The notes under the pieces: generated by a model
What the model was told of the DNA's origin: nothing
Database searches by the model: none
Seen by the model: the letters and a program-made list of their open reading frames with translations, nothing else
In this document: in pieces, positions 54,878 to 64,000 of the stretch
How the letters are laid out: each line of letters starts with the position of its first letter
Position numbering within the stretch: position 1 is the stretch's first letter
Made by a program: the position numbers and the translations under genes
Assembly: GCA_934047225.1 (NCBI GenBank)
Contig: OW203986.1
Location: forward strand, 13,767,221 to 13,831,220
Source: Ypsolopha sequella
Taxonomy: Eukaryota > Arthropoda > Insecta > Lepidoptera > Ypsolophidae
Length of the DNA: 64,000 nucleotides
Direction: 5' to 3'

Positions 54878-56221
54878 AAATAATTGGATTTTTCATAAAC
54901 ACTCTTATGGAAAATCCCATTTCAAAGGAGAATGGGCGTTTTGGTCCATACCACCAATACACTTGTGTTAAGTGACATAAATAGGTGTTATAATAACATT
55001 CGAGAAACCGTTAACAGTTACTCCAAAATCGATCGGGTAACTGTACAATCAAGGAGAAAAGTTTTCATATAAAATGTATGAGAAAATATTTAAAACCGAA
55101 CAAGTGTGTGTTTATTTACTCTACGGTGTAATTCTAAGCTATGCATAAGTATAAATACTTATTTTTCAATATCTATCAAATATTTGTACAGTCGAGAACA
55201 AAAGTTTTCGGGTGAAATGTATGAAAAAACATTTGAAAGTGTAAAAGTGTATTTTATTTACTCTACAACGTAATTCTAAGCTATGCATATGTATGTCTAA
55301 AAAGTGTACAAGTGTCTGTTTATTTACTCTATATTTAAAAGTATATAAATGTGTGTTTAATTATCCAACAGGGTAATTCTAAGCTATGCATATGATTAAA
55401 TACTTATTTATCAACATATAAGAGGCATCTGCACAGTCTTGACTGTCTTCCTTGGAAGTGTGGGTTTATTTACTCTTCAGTGTAATTCCAAGCTCTTTTT
55501 TTCTATATATTTTGTAAAAACCTTTAGTATATTATACCAACTCTGATACTGTAACTACTGTAAATATATATTTAAGATATGCATGCATAGCTTAGAATTA
55601 CCCTGTTGGATAATTAAACACACATTTATATACTTTTAAATATTTTAGCAAAATATTTATTCCTTGACTATACAGATTCCCTATATCTTGATAAATAATC
55701 AATTGGACATGTGCATAGCTTAGAATTACCCTATAGATTAAATAATCACACACTCATACATTTTTAAATATTTTATCCCAAAGCTTTTGACCTCGTTTGT
55801 ACATTTTACCCTATATATTTTGATAAATGTTTTCAGACATACATATACGTAGCTTAGAATTACATTGTAGAGTAATTAAAACACGCTTTAACACTTTTTA
55901 TTTTTTTTTCATACATTTCACACGAATACTTTTGTCACACCCCCGACACTTCATAGTCCACGCTCAAGTTATTTACCTACACTCTCACGCGCGCATCTGG
56001 CTTGTCCGCACACGCTTGTGTGTGTGCGTGAGCTAGTCTAGGGCTGGTAGCAAGCGTGTGAGCGTCGTCGATCGAGAGGGACAACATTTATAGTCAGCAA
56101 CTTATATGATTCTCTTCCTAAATTTTAGCGTGGTTAATCCCTAGGTCCTAGTTCTGGTTCATGTAAAGGTTCATGTAAACGCATCATGTAAATTCCGAAA
56201 AACTCATTGGTGCATGCCCAA

Positions 56222-56285
56222 CCGCGGATTGAACCTGGATCTCAAGATTGAGAGGCCAGCGTTCTACCCCTGAGTTACCGCCGCT
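56222..56285 (-). repeat. tRNA-like SINE head nested in the foldback
   Basis: The minus strand has GGCGGTAACTCAGGGGTAGA, then CTGGCCTCTCAATCTTGAGA and GGTTCAATCCGCGGTT. The A and B boxes are good, the acceptor stem (GCGGCGG) is only partly paired. It is possibly from a Glu-type tRNA. Confidence 0.5.
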
Positions 56286-56508
56286 TTTTCATAACTTTAA
56301 AAATAAATTAACATAAAATAAAATGACTTAGTTCATCGGAAGGAAGCAAATTTGAAAAATCTCCGTTCTTTATTGGTTGTTCCGTTTTTTAGGCATTCAT
56401 ATATACCACAATAACGAACCACATTGATTAAAAATCAGTATCGTAATAAAACAAAACAAGATTTATACTTGCGATTGTCGGCACTTGATGAAACATAAAA
56501 AGCATCTC

Positions 56509-56583
56509 GATTTTGAACACAAACACTTGTACTATTTGTTTTATGTTATGAAACAAATAGTACAAGTGTTTGTGTTCAAAATC
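56509..56583. repeat. perfect hairpin, 33-bp arms, 9-base loop
   Basis: GATTTTGAACACAAACACTT then GTACTATTTGTTT, loop TATGTTATG, then the exact complement. It lies inside the inserted part of the foldback. Confidence 0.93.
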
Positions 56584-56944
56584 AAGAAAACAAAACAAAA
56601 TACGCGCGCAGCGAACGAGTGCTACTCGAGCTCTGCCTGCCTCCAGATTTCCACTAACTTGCGGGGGACCGCGGGGGACGTTAAATTCGCACGGGGAGGT
56701 GAGTGTCGCTTCTTTACGTAGTAATACTTTATATTCTCTGCTTTTGTTCTCGACTGTACAAATATCTCATCTCTTTTTAAAAATATGTATTTATGCATAG
56801 CCAAGAATTACACCGTAGAGGAAATAAACGCACACTTATTCACTTTTAAATATTTTCTCATACATTTTATATAAAAAAAAATTCCTTGCTTGTACAGTTA
56901 TCCGGTCGATTTTGGGGTAACTGACAACGGTTTCTCGAATGTTA

Positions 56945-58335
56945 TAAAAGTTTTATCTTAAATCTTAATTTAAGAATATCACTCAAGGAATAAAAAACGT
57001 CTATCGATTGTGTGACACCACGATACGGCACAACACTAGCGAGCAAGTTTGACAAGTAGGGAGAGCATACATTACTTGTTTACTACATCTTAGCCAAAAT
57101 TGTGAGCGTACATTGCCGGTAATGTATATTTTTGTTGTCACCATGAGTAAATTAGTTATTTATCTAAAATTCTCATATTATACAAAGTTTTTATAATTAC
57201 AGGTGAAAGGAAATATCTCAATTTTTCCGGTTTGCTTTCTTATTCGTGATTCTGCTAGTAATTATTGCACAAGACGGCATTTCTCTTTAGATTAGGCAGA
57301 GCTGTTCACAGAGTCACGGTTCGCGTGCGACTATGAGCAGCGATCGCGTGTTTCGGTTTAAGTATTGATGTTCAACAGTAGTTGTGGCGCGCGTGACACG
57401 CCCACTTAGCCTTTCTATTTGATTTAAATGTTCTGTGCTTCGGACAGCTTGCAAAGTCTTGAACACGTGTCAACATTATAAACCGTCCTGCCCTGAAAAT
57501 TTATTCAATTGAATTTCTTATTCAAGATTTGGTTTTGGTTTAACATTCTTCACAAAATGTGCTTTCAGATCTGTAACTCATTCTGTCTACGAGCTAGAGA
57601 CCCGGACAGGACGGACGACAGCATACGGACCGCTAAGAATTGGTTATATTTTTGAGACTGTAAATAATAAAATGTACGGCCGTCAATTGTTGGGGGGTCT
57701 ATCTCAGACTAGCTCGAAACTCGCTTAGATTAAATTATGTTAAGGTGTGTTAATTCGAAAACCATTTCAAGATTTAGGTTTAATAAGCCGTATTTTAGAA
57801 CTTGTGGTCTAAAAAACCTCATGATGATGAATATTTTTACGAAAAAGCTGCAACTTCCATTTGCCTTCGTGTGACGTCACTTGAGAAATGGCTGTTTAAA
57901 AATGTTTCCTTTGCTATCAAGATAAATTTATAATAATTTGCTCCCGACTGATTGATGACAGATGAGTAGACAGACAAAGACAGACCACCTTTTTTTGTAA
58001 GCAATCAATTTATTTATTATTATTTATTAATTTAATATCTACTGCTTTTTTGTTTGTTTAAAGTTTTATTCTGGGCAAATATAATTAGTGCTATCGTTAT
58101 CAGACCGTTGAAAAAAAGTGTACAACTTATTGCTCATCCGAGCAAGGCCTCACAATCTGTGTTGGACACAACATCAAAACATGTTGGCCAGTGAAAAGCG
58201 CACTTCATAATACTTTATGCGTGCGTCCAGCCCCTGTCAGCCGCTGCAGTAATTGAATCGCGCGACCAGCATGAAATACGGGACACTGAGTTGTACTGAT
58301 GGAGATTAATCTACAACACACGTACAACAGTACCA
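56945..58335. other. nothing recognised
   Basis: No repeat partner, RNA gene or credible frame was found. Confidence 0.35.
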
Positions 58336-58464
58336 TCAAAATAATGCGCGTAGCAACCTTCGCCACTCTTCGGCAAAGGTTGTATTTTTCTATGCTTTTT
58401 ATACAATCCATGACAGATAGTGCTAGTCCGGTATAGATTTCAAAGATTTCTATGCGCATTATCA
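58336..58464. mobile_element. MITE family I, copy 2
   Basis: AAAATAATGCGCGTAG and CTATGCGCATTATC are inverted ends. Internal CGCCACTCTTCGGCAAAGGT is the complement of the copy at 49217-49342. Confidence 0.7.
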
Positions 58465-59534
58465 TATGGGAGATCTGTAATTATCTCCAAAATTGCTTTT
58501 AAGTTTAATTACAAAAGCGATATATTTGTGTCGATTTGGTGAAACACATTTTAACTTATTTAACAGGACTAAACTTAATTTAAGCGTTCTGTCTTTTTTC
58601 AAATAAGTTAAGTAGTGTTACATCGAATTGATACAACTGTCACTAAAAAGAAAAAGTAAACAAGCCATCAAAATTTGGAATAACTTACACACGCCTTAGC
58701 GCAAAAAACCTTACAAAAAAAAACATTTTGGATGTATTTCATTAAATAAACAAAGAAGTAGAATTAAATAGCTTGTTTGGTGTGTTTAAATAAAACAAAA
58801 AGTAACTTATTAATCATTACAATTTTTGTAATTTAAGGCTTGTTCTTTTATCTGCTTATTTCATGTTGTGGTAATACAATCTACTTATAACAAATAATCT
58901 AATAAATATAGGTACTTAGTTAAATATAATCTAATCGTTAAAAATAAATATGTGTCAATTATATTTACTATATGTAAATTAATGTGATTTTAATTATGTG
59001 TGATTATTGATTATTTTTATTATTTCAATTTTGTGCTTACCTGCAAAGAATATGAAATGTTTTAGTTCTTTGAATAAAATGGGGCAAACTAAAAACCAAC
59101 TACTAGCATAATAACTTGCTTAGTTTGCCCCTTTTTACTTATATTGTAGTTCCTGTTTTTACATACAGAAATCTCATCATACAAGAGGAATTGCCACTCC
59201 ATCAGTATAATGCCGTGTGCAAGAGGTGGCTACGCAGACCGCAGCCGGCAGCGGTGCCACTCCAAAACGAAACGAACAATTAATCCGACATAAACAATTA
59301 CTAAAGACCGATTTATGCTCCGAACTTTTAAAATAAGATATTTCCATTAACACAAAATAATCTCGAAATTAACGATTTCATTCGAAATCCCCTCAGGGGA
59401 AGAGATTGTTATTTATTAAAAAGCACATCGTCGGCTGCTTCTCTGTTTTTGCAATTCATCTGAGCCATATTCTGATTTAGAAAGGTTTGCGTTGTTTTTG
59501 TTTTTCTTTGTGCCAATTGTAAAATGCGACACGT
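58465..59534. other. no gene; hairpin 59078-59133
   Basis: GGGGCAAACTAA / TTAGTTTGCCCC pair across about 30 bases. The rest is AT-rich. Confidence 0.5.
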
Positions 59535-59958
59535 TTAAGAGGCTATGCGAATTTTATTTTTGTCACTGTCACTCCAAGTGAAAAATCGCGCGGTGCGAGT
59601 GGGGCGAGTTCAGGGCAAAAGGGAAAAAAGTTGGTTTTATATTTTTATTAAAAAAACTAAAATAGTTAGCAAAATTTCAAATATCAAATCTCTAGATATT
59701 GTTGAAACACACCTAATAAAATTTGTTTGAGTTCTGTATATGGTTCCTATTCGTCAAACGAGGAGAAAAAGTGTGTTTGAAGACCTCATTTCAACAATTA
59801 TTTCTATCGAGGAAAATTTATCGAAACATGTTTTTCAATTTCAAAAGCCTAGATTATATAGTCAAAATGCATATACCACAAATATATATAAATTTGCCTT
59901 GTATTTTATGAAATACACAGAAAAGAAACACCCGTATTTTTTTTGCATATCGCCTTAA
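59535..59958. mobile_element. TTAA-flanked element, family D, copy 2
   Basis: TTAA at 59535-59538 and 59955-59958 flank 416 bp. The right end CATATCGCC matches the left end of copy 1 (GGCGATATG). Overlapping frames of 61-72 codons lie inside it and differ from those in copy 1. Confidence 0.75.
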
Positions 59959-61245
59959 GGCGATTACCGTCGCCAAATTAGCAGCTCGATGTTTGTCGGT
60001 ACAAATATCGACGGAAACGACATTGAAATAACGTTTATATCAGCGCGCAATGCATAGTGGCTGTTACAACGCTCGCTGCGTCCTTGATAGGGCGAAATAG
60101 GAGAAAATTATACTTTTCACTTGGACGTGATTGTTCGATTGAATAATGTTATGTTATGTTTATAGATATCAAGTTTATCTACTTATCAAAGCATAAATGA
60201 ATGCAATCGGCCAAGCCACTCAGGAGCAGTAGGGAATTTGAGGTCAAAAAACACCATTCAGTAAAAAAAAAAAATCATGTAGAAGTTTTGGTGGTATGAA
60301 AAAGAAAACTGTTGCATATGTTGTCTAAGAGTTGATTATTCATAATACATTTTTTTATTATTTTTGGTTTGGCCATAAACGAGGAGTAGGCTTTAGAAAG
60401 TACCCATTTGGCAATAGTAAGGGCCTTAACCAGGTCTCGATTAACATTTTCACTTTGTCTCCGCAAAAAAAAACAGATTCATATACCGAATGTTTAGAAA
60501 CCTTATTACTTATGAATAAACAGGGAAATTGTTTTCCCAAAGGCTTCAACTTAGCCTGAGCTTAGTGAACTCGATCATCAACTTTAACGACCCGCGAGAA
60601 CTTCAGGCGTTGGGCTCTCAACTCATACTTAATTAGCAATATTTTGGTAACTTGAAATATGATCATTTTCTCATGTACTGTACATGCTCTGAAATTCTGT
60701 TTAATGGCGATGAAAATAACTATAAGTACGGTTTAGTAGATAAGTAATAGACTGAGCATTTTTTATTGTAATATTAGGTTTTTACATATGAAATTGACGT
60801 TTTCTATAGAGAATTCGAAGGAAACTCAATTTTCAGTACTAACATTTTTGCATTTTTTTTAGGTATGACAAATCCAAATTATGTAATTTCTTTTGTGTAT
60901 GAATGAGAACATTAAGCCAACAGCAACATAAATTTAATTTTTGAGAAGTGTCAGCTATAAAAAAATATTATGAATGGATGGCATTTAGCAATAACTGATT
61001 TGAAATTTTAATTAAGATTATCAAACTGACAATAAAAACAAAATTTAATATGTAGATATAAAACCTTGAAATCAACTTTCAATAGCTATTGAATCACAGG
61101 AATTATGAATTCATGAATCTGTAAGAAAATTTCGGCAATTTCATATGTAAAGACCTATTATTAAGTAATATTGGAGAATGAAAGAAAATTTGTTAATTAT
61201 TAAAAATATTCATTTTATAAGAGTTTTTATCGATTCCAATACACT
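59959..61245. other. AT-rich, nothing recognised
   Basis: The frames at 60332-60559 (+) and 60275-60549 (-) overlap each other and show no motif. Confidence 0.4.
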
Positions 61246-61427
61246 AAGGTAACTACAACCTCAAAAGCCGTTTTATAAGTACCTACATTGTTTGACCGAT
61301 GTTATAATATTACATTATGATAAAATTAAATGATAACAATTGCAGTATTATAATGTAATATTATAACATTAATCGGTTAAGTAATTTAGGTACTTATTAA
61401 ACCGCTTTTAATTTTGTTATTACCTTA
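61246..61427. mobile_element. MITE, 182 bp
   Basis: TAAGGTAACTACAACCTCAA at the left pairs loosely with the right end. Inner arms CCGTTTTATAAGTACCTACA and GATGTTATAATATTACAT pair with complements near 61385 and 61360. Confidence 0.75.
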
Positions 61428-61763
61428 TTATAATATGCGTATAAATAATAACTGTTAATAAAATAATAAATTAATAAAAAAAAACTTTCAATCTCCAATA
61501 TATTCCTCCTATGCTTTTCCCACTTTAGCCGTACAATCAGACGGTTTCTAAGAAAACTTGGTTAAGCCGACAAGGAGAGGGGGGGAGGAGGGTACAGTCG
61601 GCATAAAACGCCGTCAACTTTATGTTTTCTTATAATCCCGCCACGATGACGTGTGAAATATAAGGCCGAAGAGAACATAAAACAGTGAGGATTTAGGGTT
61701 GGCAAGAGCATTTTATCACCTGGCTTTATAAGGCTTTGTAATGAGAACATTTAGTCTCATGAA

Positions 61764-62109
61764 TTTTACAAACATTACAAGTCATTTATTACGAATCTGT
61801 TGGTAAAATTAAGAATCTTTTAGAAATTAAGCTATGGGAATTTGGAATTTCCGTAAATTGTTGTGTACGATGTGCATTTAAAGAACAAGTTTTGAAAAAC
61901 CAATTCATAATTTAGTTGCAGGGTTCCATACCTGGATACTTGACCAACTTAATTTTGCAGTTTTGTTTCATACATTTTTCAGGTTATGATCAGTTTGAAA
62001 TTTTTGTTTAGATTATTTAAGTTTATTGACTTATTTGAATGATACGGATCCCGGCGACGGATTTTTACAAACATTACAAGTCATTTATTACGAATCTGTT
62101 GGTAAAATT
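61764..62109. repeat. identical 47-bp direct repeats 299 bp apart
   Basis: TTTTACAAACATTACAAGTC, then ATTTATTACGAATCTGTTGG and TAAAATTA occur exactly at 61764 and 62063. Confidence 0.85.
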
Positions 62110-62213
62110 AGGAAGTTTCAATTTTGCCGCCGAACTGTATTTTTTCGCTCCCTTAGCGCATTTTTGTTGAACTATGCTGTGCCGTCATGTTTCATTATTT
62201 TACATTTAAATTA

Positions 62214-62569
62214 TTTTTCAATGCAAATGCTCGTGAAGAGTTGTTCATGCATCAAAACTGTTCGTAAAATCAATTTTACTGCACTCGTGTTTTATTTTTA
62301 TTTATTTTTTAATTTTTGCAGGATGTTGGCTAACCTGCAACCTTTCCTTGTGCACCATATATAACTCAGAATAAGAATACTCTTATTCTGAAATATATAA
62401 TACATTTTTTTTTCACTGTCGAACGGCTCTGGATAGTCAGTCTTTATGAGCCAGTCATAATTTTAAGTTCACAACACTTTAAATTCACATTAATTTTTAA
62501 AGAGATAAAATTGTAGTTTTGATTTATTGACGAATATTACCGCACTTGTAGCATAAACAACTAACTATT
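62214..62569 (+). repeat. dispersed repeat family C, copy 3, degraded
   Basis: TTTTCAATGCAAATGCTCGT, ATGTTGGCTAACCTGCAACC, TATGAGCCAGTCATAATTTT and TGTAGCATAAACAACTA follow the order of copy 1. The palindromic core is lost, and a short hairpin (CAGAATAAGAATACTCTTATTCTG) is inserted at 62367. Confidence 0.7.
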
Positions 62570-62984
62570 TCTTTCAAAACGTAATAAGTTCGCAAATCTA
62601 AAATAATTCGAAAATAATAAATAAGTACCTAGTCACTTGTATTGATTAAAGATATAAGATAAAACTAAATATGTATCTAAATTAACCAGGAGTTTTTTTT
62701 GGTAGCCCTAGCATGGCGCCTTTTTATAACTTGCCAAATAAGTTATTGTCAGAACTCAGTCTGGCTGTCTGTTAATCTTCATAGTCGTCATAAACGAAAG
62801 CGGAGTGGTACGAAGCCGTTTATTGAAATCAGATTGTTTAACTTTTTATATCCCGGCACGTATCGGGAGTTGAATGTTCTGTTTTCCATTCTGATGTATA
62901 CCATGAATCACTTTTATTATGACATCAAGTTATTCTTCAAGAATAATGTTATTCTTTTAGACTAACAGACAGGGAGTCACAATT
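62570..62984. other. nothing recognised
   Basis: An 88-codon frame at 62699-62965 has no motif. Confidence 0.35.
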
Positions 62985-63365
62985 GCAAATGGTTCCATCC
63001 ATCGATCGGCTTACTTTGTCCACTGCTGGACATAAGCCTTTCCAGGACTTTGCCACTCCCGGCGGTCATCCTGGAAGAATTGCCCATACTCAAACACGCT
63101 GGGCAGGCGGGTTGGTGAGCGCGGTGCCGGAACCCTCGCCCCAGTGACGCCCGCCGCTGCCCGTCACCAGTCTGTTCTATATAAGGCCCGGCTATTAGGG
63201 ATGGATCCGCCATCCATCAGTCGCAGGAATGGTTGACCTCCTGGTTTTTTGCCTGTGAGCTGTCCTCTTACTCTCCCCCGAATTACTTCGAGGGGTTCTC
63301 CAAGTAAGATGATGGTACCTCCACAGTCGAGCCTGGCATCAGCTCTACCACCTAGATACATAATT
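62985..63365 (-). pseudogene. RTE-like LINE ORF2 C-terminal remnant, frameshifted
   Basis: On the minus strand 63000-63085 reads DDRREWQSPGKAYVQQWTK and stop, the same C-terminal signature as at 42016-42135 (RQEWRNIGEAYIQQWT). Upstream, other frames hold GGTIILLGEPLEVIRGRVRG and QPFLRLMDGGSIP (63164-63361), which could be earlier parts of the same protein or of another element. No single frame spans the region, so at least one frameshift is present. GC content is clearly higher than in the neighbouring DNA, as expected for a coding relic. Catalytic motifs are absent. The signature at the end is a firm match; the upstream part is uncertain. Confidence 0.6.
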
Positions 63366-63586
63366 AATGGTTATCGGCCTAATAAACGCTAGCGACCATG
63401 AAAAGCAGCTTGATAAGGTATGGTTTAATTCGATGGCAGATGTAACTCCAGCGAAATTTTGGAAAGATATAAAAATTAAATAAACAAGCTGAGTCTCCTA
63501 TCACTTAATGTTAAACAGCCGTCGTTCAGCGCAAAGTGCATAACTAAACTTTGTTTTTAATATTTGGAAGCTAAAAATTGAAAAAC
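63366..63586. other. nothing recognised
   Basis: Short AT-rich interval. Confidence 0.4.
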
Positions 63587-63816
63587 CATTTGGTATGTGG
63601 CAATTGATGCCAATAGTTCAGTATTAGTAAGATTTATGGAGTATGAGTTTGAAATTTAATGCACAATTAGTCATGATCTTGTCCAAACAAAGTTATAACA
63701 GCATTATAATTTAGTTTTAAAAAGATCATGACTAATTGTGTATACAATTTCTAACTCTTGCTTTATATACCTCACTAATACTGAACTATTGGCGTCAATT
63801 GCCACAGACCAAAATG
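63587..63816. mobile_element. MITE, 230 bp, ~95-bp arms
   Basis: CATTTGGTATGTGGCAATTG, ATGCCAATAGTTCAGTATTA and CACAATTAGTCATGATCTT pair with GATCATGACTAATTGTG (63723) and the complement ending CACAGACCAAAATG at 63816. Non-coding. Confidence 0.88.
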
Positions 63817-64000
63817 CTTTTATTTTTTTTTATTTCTTAACAAGAAAAACAAAGTAAAGTTAAACACTGTTTAACCTTAAAATGTTTTTACCTTTACTTT
63901 TCTTGACCGCGTATATAGAGTAATTCTGTACCTTTCTGCCAAAATTCAGCTCAATTCAGCCAAGCAATTTTACGTAAGGTCCATGTGTGGGTAGACAGAT

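Larger units (their letters stand above)
54994..56944. mobile_element. large foldback element with tandem units in both arms
   Basis: The ends ACATTCGAGAAACCGTT (54996) and AACGGTTTCTCGAATGT (56942) are inverted, with TA on both sides. GTAATTCTAAGCTATGCATA occurs at 55128, 55270, 55373 and (altered) 55482, and its complement at 55584, 55712, 55849 and 56792. Each sits in a unit of about 100-140 bp with TTTATTTACTCTA and TGTACAGTCGAGAACAAAAG. The last inverted interval (943 bp) is enlarged by a nested insertion at about 55930-56740. No transposase frame. Confidence 0.8.

Overview
This 64 kb window is eukaryotic, AT-rich and looks like intergenic or intronic DNA from an insect, most likely a moth or butterfly (Lepidoptera). 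That attribution is an inference. It rests on the mix of repeats: CR1/L2-type LINE tails, C-terminal scraps of RTE-like LINEs, TTAA-flanked piggyBac-type MITEs, hAT MITEs, tRNA-like SINE heads, and the recurrent 'CCACTGCTGGA..AAGCCT' and 'GGCCAAG..CGAGT..G' repeats that I associate with Lepidoptera. I found no convincing host protein-coding gene, rRNA, intact tRNA or CRISPR. Most open frames are short chance frames or lie inside repeats.

The only intact protein-coding unit is a non-LTR retrotransposon at about 27.9-32.75 kb (+ strand). ORF1 (28052-28852) is an RNA-binding chaperone-like protein with a coiled coil. ORF2 (29356-32292) joins an AP-type endonuclease to a reverse transcriptase with a YADD active site. 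The 3'UTR ends in a (TTCA)n tail. ORF1 would package the RNA; ORF2 would nick the target and prime cDNA synthesis from the tail. The same 3' tail recurs, without coding DNA, at 5.5, 18.9 and 52.7 kb. Other LINE remnants keep only the C-terminus of their ORF2: 6.2, 24.4, 40.6, 42.0, 51.1-51.6 and 63.0-63.4 kb.

DNA transposons dominate the rest. Those bounded well enough to call target-site duplications are: a TTAA piggyBac-type MITE (12467-12860); a deleted piggyBac that keeps the last codons of its transposase (13255-13834); a hAT element with 8-bp duplications (15515-16153); a second hAT MITE (26078-26332); a TTAA family with two copies (21261-21678, 59539-59954); and two MITE families starting CAAGGTG at TATA targets (532-793, 39599-39785; 8581-8834, 38828-39069). 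Two structures stand out in the 53.8-57 kb block. One is a 1.09 kb element with almost identical 229-bp GC-rich inverted arms, LTR-like ends (TGTTCAC/GTGAACA) and a 5-bp duplication CTTCA. The other, 118 bp further on, is a 1.95 kb foldback whose arms are tandem arrays of a ~100-140-bp unit, with a tRNA-like SINE and a perfect hairpin nested inside.

Tandem arrays include a 1.2 kb minisatellite of about 150 copies of the 8-mer CGTATCGA (3464-4677), open in all six frames; three copies of a ~413-bp unit (6498-7737); and a 100-bp unit at the left edge. Stretches between listed features are AT-rich sequence in which I see no supported feature; they are listed where longer than about 300 bases.
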